Assembly: GCA_965204565.1 (NCBI GenBank)
Contig: CBDBEU010000004.1
Coordinates: 62,001 to 126,000, forward strand
Length of the DNA: 64,000 nucleotides
DNA from: CBDBEU01 sp965204565
GTDB taxonomy: Bacteria; Pseudomonadota; Alphaproteobacteria; Rhizobiales; TMED25
Direction of reading: 5' to 3'
A model generated the notes under the pieces. It did not search any database and was not told the DNA's origin. It worked only from the letters and a program-made list of their open reading frames with translations. This document shows, piece after piece, positions 1 to 8,267 of this stretch (position 1 is its first letter; every line of letters begins with the position of its first letter). Made by a program: the position numbers and the translations under genes.

Positions 1-256
1 CCGCCGCCGGCGCAGTCGGCCCGGCGACCGCCACAGCGCAGCGCATGGACGATCCCGCTCGGCACAGGACGATCATCAACGGCTTCCTGCCGCGCACATC
101 GGACGGCAGAAGCGGCGTTCGGCAGAAGCGGCGCGATCCGGGCCCGCTGAGAATTCGGAAAACCGGAAGAAACCATACATCTCGTTACCTCCTCGTCGGA
201 GGCAATGAACCATCCTCGGATCAAATCGGGAAGACAATTATCGGGGCCGGACCCTA
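1..256 (-). mobile_element. IS5-family (IS427-like) element, 5' fragment cut by window edge
   Basis: The minus strand carries the first part of a short IS5-family transposase. It starts with an ATG at 180 behind a gaggaggtaacgag ribosome site, and the left terminus lies near 240-256. The same leader and first codons occur at 24.03-24.2 kb, so this is a second copy. It is decayed: an imperfect 16-bp duplication (ggcagaagcggcg repeated at about 108-136) is absent from the 24 kb copy and shifts the frame. The rest lies outside the window. Confidence 0.7.
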
Positions 257-402
257 GAGCATGCCATTGCCGCTGAATCGTGGCGAGGGCCAGTTACTAA
301 CAGCTAAACCGCCGCTTGCTCACCAAATGCCTAACAGGTGGAGAAATCGGTGTCGCCACTGTAATGTCTCGCCGTCGTGATCACATCGACAGGAGGCCAT
401 GG

Positions 403-963
403 ATGGCGGTCAGCACTTCAATCTGCGAGTTCGGCTGGGCGGCGCCGGATTTCGAACTGCCGGGCGTTGACGGCAAGACCTACCGCCTCGAGGATGTACG
501 CGGGCCCAAGGGCACGGTGATTGTATTTATCTGCAATCATTGCCCTTACGTAATCGCGGTAATCGAGCGCTTGGTTGCCGACGCCATCGAGTTGCAGGGT
601 ATGGGCATTGGCATGGCGGCGATCTGCTCCAACGACGCCAATGCCTATCCCGAAGATTCGTTTGACAACATGAAGCTGTTTGCCGAGCGTCATGCGCTGC
701 CGTTTGCCTATCTTCATGATGAGAGCCAAGCGGTGGCGCGTGCCTATGACGCGCAATGCACCCCGGACTTTTACGGCTTCGATTATGAGCTCGGACTACA
801 ATATCGCGGACGCCTGGATGAGGGCCGCCGCGACCGGCCGCCCGAAGACGCCAAGCGCGTGTTGCTCGACGCCATGCGCCAAGTGGTCGAGACCGGCCAA
901 GGGCCGCGCGAGCAGGTCGCCTCGATGGGCTGCTCGATGAAGTGGAAGGACGAGGCGGCCTGA
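403..963 (+). CDS. thioredoxin-fold (peroxiredoxin-like) protein
   Basis: Protein of 186 residues in the AhpC/TSA-thioredoxin superfamily, of the subgroup with the signature FICNHCPYV after the first beta strand (about residues 43-51). In this group the CNHC region replaces the usual CxxC and redox function is only inferred. The chosen ATG at 403 sits 6 nt after a perfect aggagg (391-396); the longer frame from 316 has no good ribosome site. The C terminus contains a SMGCSMKWK motif, a conserved tail of this subgroup. It appears intact and stands alone: downstream, on the opposite strand, is a broken ABC transporter. The natural substrate is unknown. Confidence 0.85.
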   Translation: MAVSTSICEFGWAAPDFELPGVDGKTYRLEDVRGPKGTVIVFICNHCPYVIAVIERLVADAIELQGMGIGMAAICSNDANAYPEDSFDNMKLFAERHALPFAYLHDESQAVARAYDAQCTPDFYGFDYELGLQYRGRLDEGRRDRPPEDAKRVLLDAMRQVVETGQGPREQVASMGCSMKWKDEAA

Positions 964-998
964 GGGGCCCAGCCAGGGGTCAAGGCCTCTTTAGGGCA

Positions 999-2062
999 TC
1001 AGGCCGTGCCGCGCCCGGTCAGCGTTTCGATCACCGGCCGCCTGTAAAGCGCCAGCGCCGGCAGCGTTGCCAGCACCAGGCCGATAATCGCGACGCCCCC
1101 GGCAAGAGCAAATTCCCAGCCTGTCAGCACCGCCTTGAGTGCGATCCCGGTTTGCGCTGAGAAAATGCGCGAGACCAGCCCGCTCATGCCCCAGCCGAAA
1201 ACCAGCCCCAACCCGCAGCCGGCCGAAATGATCAGTGCGACATAGACCCAAACCACCGTGAACACATAGGCCCGGGGCGCGCAGCACCGCGAACTGCCGC
1301 GCGAGCAGGTTCATCAGTGTTATCGCCGCCGCCAGCACAGCCAAGATTACCAGAACCTAAGTGGCAATCGCCATCGCGCTGATGATCGCCCGGGCATCGC
1401 CAAGCAGAGCGTAGAGCTCGACCAGCACTTCGGCGGGGAAAAACGCCATTGTCTGAGCGGTGCGATACTTGCCGCGCAAACCATAGGCGGTGGAAAGCGA
1501 ATCGGGGTGCACCACCACCGCCGGCACACCGGGAAGCAGGTCCGCTTGATATGGCGGGCCGATATGGCTGTCTTCAGGCCGGTGTTCCGAGGCCGGCCCG
1601 TGCACGGACCCATACCGTCTCGATCGCCACAATGATTGCACGGTCCCACGGCCTGCCGGTGCGCGGCAACACGCCGACAACATGAAAGTCCGCGCCCGCA
1701 TGGGCGTCTTCCTCAGCGGTAACTCCAATGCCATGCGCCGGCTCGAATTCATCGCCAATGGCAAGCGGGCTTGCGAATTCGGCGCGTGGTTCGTCCAGCA
1801 GCGGCGCCCACACCGGCCCGAGTATCAAATCGACCGATCCAGGTTGCAAAAATACGGCATTGAGCAGGAGTTGGGTGGCGCCTCCCGGCGCACCGACAAG
1901 CAGATCGAATCCGTCAGCGGCTTTTGCCGAACCCTTGCGCAAGGCCCGCTCCTGTGCCGACACAGCAACGCCAAGCGCCACGGCGAAGGCGATGAACAGC
2001 GCGCTTGCCGATCGGTTGCGGTGGAAACTTGCGCCGACCAGGGGCCAGGGATTCACCGGCAC
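999..2062 (-). pseudogene. FtsX-family ABC transporter permease, frameshifted
   Basis: The pieces lie in different minus-strand frames. One (2062 to about 1574) begins MPVNPWPLVGASFHRNRS with a membrane segment and a MacB-like periplasmic start. The last (1265-999) holds the final FtsX membrane segments (GLGLVFGWGMSGLVSRIFSA and following) and ends LTGRGTA. Between them the reading frame changes at least twice, around 1360-1600, so no full-length permease can be made. It overlaps the end of the ATP-binding gene by 10 nt, the usual operon layout for LolCDE/MacB-type transporters. The family assignment is firm; the substrate is unknown. Confidence 0.75.
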
Positions 2063-2559
2063 TCTCCATTTCCGGCACGCTGCAGCCGCACGTTGCCTTG
2101 CGCAAGCTCAAGCCGGTCATCAAGCCGTGCAATCAACACTGGGTCATGGCTAACCGCGAGCAAGGTGCGCTCGCCGCCGGCAGTAATGGAGAGCAGCAGC
2201 CCGGCGATGGTCTCCCCCGCCGCGGCATCGAGACTGGCGGTCGGCTCGTCCGCCGGAATGACGGGCGCGCTCGACCAGTTCGCCGGACGCACTCCATCCC
2301 TCAAACCAGGCGCTGACAAGGACATTGTCGATCGGTGAAATCTCGGAGGTCAGGTGAAAGTCCTGAAACACGAAACCGACTGATCGGCGGCGCCATTGAC
2401 CTCGGGCGCTCTCACTCAGTTCCAAGGATATCACGTCTGTCCCAGATGATGCGCCCGCGCGCCGCTGGCAAGGTTCAGCTCCGGCACCGCCAGTACAGTG
2501 AACTGGGCGCAGGACGAATCCCGAAACGCTATCTCCAGATCGGCTATATCCAGATTCAT
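2053..2559 (-). pseudogene. ABC transporter ATP-binding protein, internally deleted
   Basis: The start MNLDIADLEIAF (ATG at 2559) is typical of a LolD/MacB-like ATPase, but the frame stops after ARAHHLGQT, where the Walker A loop should be. The reading resumes in other frames with the Q-loop region (VGFVFQDFHLTSEISPIDNV) and then the Walker B/D-loop region (ADEPTASLDAAAGE, LAVSHDP). The Walker A and signature regions are missing or out of frame, so no working ATPase is encoded. It lies between the exported-protein pseudogene and the FtsX permease and was presumably their partner. Confidence 0.75.
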
Positions 2560-2592
2560 GACGCCGCCCGATGTCTCCGCCGCGTTGCTGAT

Positions 2593-3015
2593 TCAGGCGC
2601 GCTCGAAGCTGGCGGTAATCACCCGGACTTTACTGACAAAGCCGAACTCCTCGTCCTTGTAGGTGCCAAGCGATAACTCGCCGCGAACGACGACCTGGTA
2701 GTTGAACGGGATCACCGAAATCGTGTCATCGGTATAGACCCGATGATGTCGTCAGGCCATTCGGCCTCGGTTTCGCAGAACGGGCACACTGCCATCGGCA
2801 TTTGGTGAGCACGAAAAATTTGCTCTCCGCCTTGAATGGCGGCACCATGAAGCCCTTGACGGTGATGCTCTGGCCTTCAAGATCCTGCGCAAGCTGCGAA
2901 AACGAAAGGTCCTTGTTGTACAGATCCCGCAGTTTGACCGGGCCCTCGGCGCGCACGCCGGTGCCGAACAGAGGGATTGCCGTCGAGGCGAGTATTAAGG
3001 AGCGCCGATCGATCA
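2593..3015 (-). pseudogene. exported protein of an ABC-transporter operon, frameshifted
   Basis: ATG at 3015 follows a gggaggtg ribosome site. The N terminus MIDRRSLILASTAIPLFGTG is a signal sequence, followed by an OB-fold-like region (LEGQSITVKGFMVPPFKAES). At about 2815 a frameshift separates this from the conserved continuation PMAVCPFCETEAEWPDDII, and a second shift near 2740 precedes YTDDTISVIPFNY and the C terminus VRVITASFERA. The gene resembles DUF3299-type proteins often found beside FtsX/LolD transporters; that resemblance is from memory. It is the first gene of the decayed minus-strand operon. Confidence 0.6.
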
Positions 3016-3101
3016 TGCCACCTCCCATATCCGATCTGTGGAATGTGCGTTTTTTGTAACGCGGCAACGGTTCAATTCCTTGATACGGATCAAAGTTTAG
3101 A

Positions 3102-3125
3102 GGGACCGGCCGATCAGCCGGTCCC
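3102..3125 (-). terminator. hairpin downstream of the alkaline phosphatase stump
   Basis: Perfect 9-bp stem GGGACCGGC / GCCGGTCCC with a 6-nt loop, about 60 bp beyond the phosphatase stop codon on the minus strand. The T tract after it is weak, so terminator activity is inferred. Confidence 0.55.
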
Positions 3126-3182
3126 CATTGGGTTGTTCAAGCGGTGGGCGCGAAGTAAACCGCCGCCGCACCGCAAAGCGCC

Positions 3183-3549
3183 CTACATGGAGCGCGAGCT
3201 CGCAGCGTGACGCATCACATGGAAGATGTAGTTCTGCGCCACGGTGCCGTCGAACAGATGAGACCACGGCCCCTTGGCATAGATCGCCACGTCTTTGCCC
3301 GAATGTGTTTCGGATGATTTGGGGATCGCCTGCTGCAGATAGTCCGGGTCGGTGGCCTGTTCCTGCGTCAGGTCAGGGGGCGAGCCGGTGAAGTTGCTGG
3401 TGCCGTCGTCCTTGACGATGGCGCCCGGGCCGTTGAGATAGGCGGCCACGGTGTATGGCTTGCCATCGTCGCCGGTGACCGGCTCGTTCTTGTACTTCAC
3501 GCCAGCCGGATCGATGTCGTAGCAAAGACCTGTGATCGACGTGCCGCAA
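3183..3549 (-). pseudogene. alkaline phosphatase, C-terminal fragment
   Basis: About 120 residues remain of a PhoA/PhoD-superfamily-like periplasmic alkaline phosphatase. The tail includes SSETHSGKDVAIYAKGPWSH (the conserved HSGKDV-type active-site region near the C terminus) and YIFHVMRHAA. Everything upstream is replaced at about 3549 by the end of an IS5-group element, which now runs in frame with the stump. The phosphatase is therefore dead. A hairpin at 3102-3125 may have been its terminator. Confidence 0.8.
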
Positions 3550-3710
3550 ACGGCTCCTGTTCCGGGAGCGCAAAGGCGCCGTGGCATAGCCCGGCCCCGG
3601 CGAAACCAAATCCAGAACCACAACCCAAGCAAAGGGCCGACCCGCATCACGGCCGTAAATGCGCTCTCGTCACCCGATTCCAGGCAGCAGACAGGGGTCT
3701 GCAGGATGTC
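3550..3710 (+). mobile_element. IS5-group element, terminal remnant
   Basis: About 160 bp identical in plan to the left end of the element at 36947-38273, in inverse orientation. It covers the 3' end of the transposase gene and the terminal repeat (read on the minus strand, GACATCCTGCAGACCCCTG against GACACCCTGCCGACCCCTG). It marks the insertion that truncated the alkaline phosphatase. It is followed directly (3710-3739) by 30 bp that recur exactly inside the IS481-like remnant near 20.0 kb. Confidence 0.75.
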
Positions 3711-3874
3711 CGAGTGTAATCCGGCGCCGGCATTTCCGCCACTCGCTTGGAGTCATTTGCATACGTAGCGGTGAAGTCGCGCGCGCGTTCCGAGATCCGG
3801 CCAGAAACTGCTGAGGGCATAGCAATGAACTCCCTTTTGCCAATTCGATCAAAATATCCTCATATATTTTTCCA

Positions 3875-4425
3875 TCATTTTCGTTTAATACGTCGATATA
3901 CATCATTATAAGCTGTGTTAAGGAATTCGATATTCAAAATAATATCCTCGAAAAAGTAGAAGAGTTCAGGGTATTTATTCTGTCGCGCGGGATTGGACCA
4001 ATCCCGATAGATGAGGAATGTTTCATGGTAGGGCTCTCACTCGTCCCACGATCTCGGCGCGCCTGCGGCGCTAACCACCTGTCCACCGTAAGACTGGGCG
4101 AGTAATTGCAGCGCGATAGCGCTGTCCAACGCAAGCCCTGGCGCAATTTCATCCAACTGTTCGATATCTTCAATGCGATCATGCGAGGCGAGGATCCGTA
4201 ACAATAAAGTCGAAGGAATTGGCAAGCTGACCTTCACGCGTACGTCCAATCTGCAGCGCACTTGCTTCCGGAGGCGTTGCTACGCCGTTTTGGTTGCTTC
4301 CCGATAGGCCGAACGTTGCGTAGCATGAGTGTAAAGCGTCAAACTTATCAATTGCGCGTTGAAGCCTATCAGGGTCAGTGCTATCAGCAGTGTTCATCTG
4401 ACTTAGCTGTATTTCGAGGGCTGCA
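3875..4425 (-). pseudogene. unrecognised low-GC gene, broken
   Basis: A coherent minus-strand reading can be followed through about 180 codons. It runs from AALEIQLSQMNTADSTDPDR through a frameshift near 4190 into SHDRIEDIEQLDEIAPGLAL, across an in-frame TGA near 4035 (after PRSWDE), and on to a hydrophobic, aromatic-rich end (YPELFYFFEDIILNIEFLNT) stopping at 3875. The 5' end is cut by an insertion-sequence remnant at about 4430. Its AT content is clearly higher than its neighbours', which suggests transfer. I do not recognise the family. A further short low-GC frame (3906-3770) may belong to the same lost gene. Confidence 0.4.
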
Positions 4426-4429
4426 ACGC

Positions 4430-4812
4430 TCGCCATGCTCGCCTTCCTGATCGATCAGGTGCAACAGCACTGCTGCCCGCTGTTCGGGAAGGCGCGAGAG
4501 CACCGGGAGCGCATCCTCTCCCTTCGGAACAGGATGCGCAGCCTGTTGCAGAACTTGCGCATCACGGACTGGAAGACTTTCCATCTCGCCATGTCAGCGG
4601 AGATGAAGAAACCGGAACTCGCAGCCTTGCTTCCCGACGGGCGGTAGCTGCTCCGGCCACGCGCGACAGACACCGTCCCGCCCTTCGCCGAAACCTCGTT
4701 GTCCGGGCAACTGCCCGGCCATCAGCCATGCGTGCGTCGACCAACCGCTCATTGCAGCCCGACCGTAAAAGCCGTCAATGAGAGGGAAATTATTGCTACC
4801 GGGAATCGCTGC
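4430..4812 (+). mobile_element. 3' remnant of the 8.3 kb-type insertion sequence
   Basis: Carries the transposase C terminus (LAFLIDQVQQHCCPLFGKAR onward, stopping at 4647), the following non-coding tail and the right terminal repeat (4777-4812, ending gggaatcgct). It is nearly identical to 9500-9877. The 5' two-thirds of the element is missing. It separates the unknown low-GC pseudogene from a truncated exported-protein gene. Confidence 0.85.
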
Positions 4813-4937
4813 CAAAAATGTAGCTGCCCTTGACAACCTTCATCTGGATTTTGTGCTCGCGCATCTGTGCTTGTGAGTACGCCGGTTGTTGCACACATCA
4901 TCACTATCGCCGCAATTGCCCATTTAATGCGGTTCAT
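4813..4937 (-). pseudogene. exported protein, N-terminal stump
   Basis: Only the signal peptide and a few mature residues remain: MNRIKWAIAAIVMMCATTGV, a cleavage region around TDARAQ, then NPDEGCQGQLHFW before the insertion-sequence terminus at 4812. The function is lost and unrecognisable. The 230 bp between this start and the next pseudogene (4938-5169) show no gene I can support. Confidence 0.5.
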
Positions 4938-5169
4938 TCAACTCGCGTCCTGCCACAATTCCGGCTGGCTTATCCTGCCCGGTAAGCGAAAATCATCGCG
5001 ACCAATCTGGACGCAATGAAACCACCGAGCGATGCCACCTTTTGCGCCAGCATAACACCGATGCGTGTGGCCATTGCTGGACACCGCCGCCATTATTTGC
5101 CCGCAAGACGGTCAAAATCCGGCTTTTCCAACACCTGTTTATGGCATGTCTTGCGTATATTGCTTTCAG

Positions 5170-5515
5170 TTAGTCGGGCACTGTAGTTCCATGGTCACAC
5201 CCTCCGGGCCCTCGACAAATATCTGCTTCAACGGTAGGCGGGGCACATCGGCAACGCGATGTTTATGGCCCGCAGCGCCCAACTCGGTGCGCTTTTCATC
5301 AAAGTCGAAAGTGCCAAAGGTGATGTGATCGACCAGGCTGGCGTAGAGGTATTGTTCTTCCTTCCAATTCGATCATATGGACCACTGCCTGGTCGCCAGC
5401 ATAAAGCCAATAGCCGGGAAACGGGAAGTCCGGGCGTGAGCCCGACAATTTCTTCAAGGAATGAACGCATCGCTTCCATGTCTCGGCTGCTGATGTTGAC
5501 GTGGTCGAATTTCAT
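5170..5515 (-). pseudogene. VOC (glyoxalase/bleomycin-resistance) family protein, frameshifted
   Basis: ATG at 5515 opens MKFDHVNISSRDMEAMRSFL, the standard first strand and helix of a vicinal-oxygen-chelate protein. The frame is lost near 5400. Later pieces in other frames include a metal-ligand region (VVHMIELEGRT) and the C terminus DVPRLPLKQIFVEGPEGVTM-ELQ, stopping at 5170. At least two frameshifts are needed to join them. The substrate is unknown. Confidence 0.65.
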
Positions 5516-5654
5516 GGTGCCTCTCCAGTGTGGCGGTTTCTAGTTTACACCCATTTTGCCGCAAATCCGGCTCTGATGACCAGCCGTTTATGTCTGAGGT
5601 GTACAAGCGGCGGGTCCGGCCGAGGCCATCGTTACCTCAGAGCGCGCAGCCTTA

Positions 5655-5952
5655 GCATGGCGGCGCGCGCGGATACGGCAAGATCATCAATCTGAGCTCG
5701 CTCGCAGGCTTCAGAATGAGCGCACCGCGCGGGGTCCATTCGGTTGCCAAGGCGGGCATCAATCAGCTGACCTGCGCACTGGCGGTGGAGTGGGGAGCAA
5801 AAAACGGCATCAGGGTGAATGGCATAGCGCTGACCACGACACGAACGCCGCGCGCCATGGTCGGTCCGGCATTGTTTCTCGCCAGTCCGATGTCCGATTT
5901 CGTCTCGGGCCAGACGATCGCTGTCGATGGCGGTCAACTGGCTGGCGGATGA
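5655..5952 (+). pseudogene. short-chain dehydrogenase/reductase, C-terminal fragment
   Basis: The readable part begins GYGKIINLSSLAGFRMSAPR, containing the catalytic-serine strand, continues with SVAKAGINQLTCALAVEWG (the usual YxxxK position shows HSVAK, so the tyrosine is lost) and ends SDFVSGQTIAVDGGQLAGG. The Rossmann nucleotide-binding half is absent and the start is out of frame at about 5655. Confidence 0.75.
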
Positions 5953-6021
5953 AATGGCTGCGCTCAGCCAAGGTGGGTTGGACAGGCAGTTCTTTTGGGA
6001 TTTGGTGAAGGAAACGGCAAA

Positions 6022-6345
6022 ATGAAAAACTGGATGCCCTTGGGTGTTGCTCTTCTGGTAGCCGGGCCGGTTCCCGCCCTTGCCGAGAACACTGGTGATC
6101 TGGGGGCGGGAAAACTCCTGGCAGAAGAAATATGTCCGGAGTGTCACGCGGTGCTGCCCGAGCAGTTCATCATTCCCAATGTGGATGCCTCGCATTTTGT
6201 CGACATCGCCAATACGCCGGGTGTCACGTCGGTGGCATTGCGGGTCATGCTGCAATCGTCACATGAGAAAATGCCGAATATCATTCTGACACCGAAACAA
6301 ACCAACGATATCATTGGTTATATCCTCAATCTGAAAGGCAAGTAA
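6022..6345 (+). CDS. periplasmic c-type cytochrome
   Basis: Protein of 107 residues with signal peptide MKNWMPLGVALLVAGPVPALAE, one haem-attachment motif CPECH (about residues 38-42) and a likely axial methionine in SSHEKMPNIILT. It ends ILNLKGK, a normal class I cytochrome c C-terminal helix. ATG 6022 is preceded by gaaggaaa; the longer frame from 5995 would put nine residues before the signal peptide. The electron partner is unknown. It is one of the few intact genes in this decayed stretch. Confidence 0.85.
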   Translation: MKNWMPLGVALLVAGPVPALAENTGDLGAGKLLAEEICPECHAVLPEQFIIPNVDASHFVDIANTPGVTSVALRVMLQSSHEKMPNIILTPKQTNDIIGYILNLKGK

Positions 6346-6404
6346 CTTAATTGGGGGACGGTGGCAAAATTGGACTGCAATTGATACGGGTGCGTGACGA
6401 TCAT

Positions 6405-6431
6405 GGGCCGGCGTGGGCTACGCTCCGGCCC
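6405..6431. terminator. GC hairpin between convergent genes
   Basis: GGGCCGG pairs with CCGGCCC around a 13-nt loop, midway between the cytochrome gene (plus strand) and the exported-protein gene at 6470-6838 (minus strand). The position suggests a bidirectional terminator. There is no clear T tract. Confidence 0.5.
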
Positions 6432-6469
6432 AGGCTAAGCAGAGTATGACCCGACCCTTAAACTCGCTG

Positions 6470-6838
6470 CTATTTCAGTTTTGACTGCTGGACGGAAATT
6501 CTCACATTACGTCCATTCCACGGCACCAGCGCATAGCTGTCGCACCATTTGGCGTGGAACACTTGCGGCTGCTTTTGCACCTTGAAGGTGAATTGCAGAC
6601 AGGCGCCGGCCTTCTTTACCGGGCCGCCGGTAAACACGCCTGGCAGGTTGAAGCTGACGCGGCAACTGTTTGACATATGCGCTCCGGCTGTTTGCACACG
6701 ATCATTGAGTTTTCCGCGGATGGTATATTTTCCGGGCTTTGCCCAGGAATGGATGCACGGCTGGGCAGACAGAGCCAATGTCAGCGATCCAACGGTGGCG
6801 ACAAGGCCAACTGCCACGATTGCGATTGTACGCCTCAC
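6470..6838 (-). CDS. small exported protein, function unknown
   Basis: Protein of about 122 residues. The chosen GTG at 6838 follows ggggaggatcga. The N terminus RRTIAIVAVGLVATVGSLTL is a signal peptide, cleaved around LALSAQP. The mature part has four or five cysteines (PCIHSW, NSCRVSF, GACLQF, KWCDSY), which suggests disulfides in the periplasm. No family recognised. An upstream ATG at 6889 would add 17 residues before the signal peptide and is less likely. It ends with the lysine-rich VQQSKLK. Confidence 0.6.
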   Translation of the reverse strand: MRRTIAIVAVGLVATVGSLTLALSAQPCIHSWAKPGKYTIRGKLNDRVQTAGAHMSNSCRVSFNLPGVFTGGPVKKAGACLQFTFKVQKQPQVFHAKWCDSYALVPWNGRNVRISVQQSKLK

Positions 6839-7059
6839 TCGATCCTCCCCCAATCCAATGATCAATCCAATAGCACAGAGACCGTTCAATTGAACGGTGG
6901 GCTGTGTTCATTTTTCAGTGGGTTGGCGGCAGTGCCAGAAAGCAAGCTTCGGGAAGCAAGCTTGAAGCCAAACCGCGCGACACACACATGGCAGATCAGA
7001 TACGGAATTGTTCCCGCCAAGCGTGACTTGGCTAGGAATTCGCTTTCAGGGGGGCTGAA

Positions 7060-7338
7060 ATGAGTGATCAAGAAGACGCCGGGCCGCGCAGCCAGACATG
7101 GCGGCGCGGGCTGATCATGCTGGTTTTCACCGTGCTGTTCGGTGTCGGCCAGTGGCTGGTGATGAATTTGATGGCGGTGATCCAGTTTCTATGGATGGTG
7201 TTCACCAATCATCCCAATCCACAGCTTGTCGGTTTTGGCCGTTCGCTGGCGCGGTGGCTGGAGCAGGTGGCAAGATTCCAAGCATGCGACAGCGAGGAAC
7301 GGCCGTTCCCGTGGGCAGCCTGCCCAAGCGGGGGATGA
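7060..7338 (+). CDS. DUF4389 membrane protein
   Basis: Protein of 92 residues with the DUF4389 pattern: a basic start (QTWRRGLIML), one long hydrophobic segment (VFTVLFGVGQWLVMNLMAVI), a second amphipathic helix, then SLARWLEQVARFQACDSEE and the ending RPFPWAACPSGG. The usual family ending is similar (PFPW-P), so it appears full length. The start ATG follows caggggggctgaa. Such proteins are inner-membrane proteins of unknown role; here it stands alone. Confidence 0.75.
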   Translation: MSDQEDAGPRSQTWRRGLIMLVFTVLFGVGQWLVMNLMAVIQFLWMVFTNHPNPQLVGFGRSLARWLEQVARFQACDSEERPFPWAACPSGG

Positions 7339-7458
7339 CTGCAGCGCAAACACAAAAACTCCGGCCGCCATACTGCGGCCGAAGGTCACGGTTTCTGTAG
7401 TGACCGAGGTCTGATTGCACGGATCGCCAAGGGCAATCCGAACCGGTGCCGATTCGGC

Positions 7459-7671
7459 TCAGCGCGGCCTTTCCGGCATATAGACCAGACGCGTATGTGC
7501 CGCGCAATACTGGCTGCCAGCCTCGTCAACCGAATCGAGGCACCAATGCCAGTTTCCCGGCTGGCGGGGATCGCCGTCGATCCATTTGCATTGGTGCGAG
7601 GTCGGCCAGACCCACCCGGCGAACTGGCTGGATGAGCGTGCGCCCGACGCGTTGGTTTTCTGTGTTTGCAT
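7459..7671 (-). CDS. small protein with a GcrA-like C-terminal domain
   Basis: 70 residues. The second half, CKWIDGDPRQPGNWHWCLDS followed by GSQYCAAHTRLVYMP, matches the C-terminal motif of the cell-cycle regulator GcrA (CxWPxGDPxxxxFxFC...YCxxHxxxAY). The DNA-binding N-terminal half of GcrA is not present; the first 27 residues (MQTQKTNASGARSS...) look unstructured. It could be a genuine small paralogue or the stump of a longer gene. The three cysteines and a histidine could bind a metal; that is inference. Confidence 0.55.
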   Translation of the reverse strand: MQTQKTNASGARSSSQFAGWVWPTSHQCKWIDGDPRQPGNWHWCLDSVDEAGSQYCAAHTRLVYMPERPR

Positions 7672-7712
7672 TGGTTGGAAGCCTTGAGGCTGTTAATTTC
7701 GAATGGTCAATA

Positions 7713-7919
7713 TCAATCGCGAACAGAGTCGTGGCTGTTCTGATACTGGGTGAAGCTATTGGCGATGCCGAGAAGTTCAAGGTCGCGCTTATCGGCGCGT
7801 CCATTGTTTTCTATTGCGCGGGAAATCCGGAGGGCCGTAGCGAGGCGGGTAAAAAATCCGGCTTCGCTTACCGGTGAGGCGCGCAGGTCCTGCCCGGCAG
7901 TGATGAATGCCATGCTCAT
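7713..7919 (-). CDS. small conserved-looking protein, function unknown
   Basis: About 68 residues from the ATG at 7919 (another in-frame ATG is at 7940). It reads MSMAFITAGQDLRASPVSEA, then an amphipathic, arginine-rich helix FFTRLATALRISRAIENNGR and DKRDLELLGI. This helix-plus-LELLGI pattern resembles short basic DUF1127-like proteins of Hyphomicrobiales, but the match is weak. The ribosome site is poor (gagaga). Confidence 0.4.
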   Translation of the reverse strand: MSMAFITAGQDLRASPVSEAGFFTRLATALRISRAIENNGRADKRDLELLGIANSFTQYQNSHDSVRD

Positions 7920-8163
7920 TATTTGGTCTCTCAAAGTCATATGTGTGTGCTTGATTGTATATCTGGGCCAATTGTGCACCGCACACAAGGGACCAAGGCG
8001 CATGCCAGCTATGCATAAAACGTATAAAGTTAATGATTCTCCGTGTGATTAATGCAGACTCAACACATTCCCACGCGCTTGGCACCAGCCTCAACTCGGC
8101 CTATGCTCGGCGCAACCATCATGTCCAGCATAGACCGAATGCGTGACTGAAGGAATTGGACTT

Positions 8164-8267
8164 ATGGCTCTGAAATATCCGTTGGTTCATATTGACGATG
8201 TCGCGCCCGAGGCCATGGATGAAGGCGAGGGCTGGCAGATCAGCGATTTCTGGCTGCTGATCGGTCG
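8164..8267 (+). pseudogene. cupin-like protein, N-terminal stump
   Basis: ATG 8164 opens MALKYPLVHIDDVAPEAMDE and then GEGWQISDFWLLIGR, which looks like the first strands of a cupin-type protein. At about 8268 the left terminal repeat of an insertion sequence begins, and no continuation is found after the right end at 9877. Family assignment is tentative because the metal-binding motifs are missing. Confidence 0.45.

Noticed and set aside
7189..7389. Minus-strand frame with a signal-peptide-like start, opposite the DUF4389 gene
   Set aside because: The plus-strand frame matches a known family with normal ends; the minus frame has no homology and no good ribosome site.
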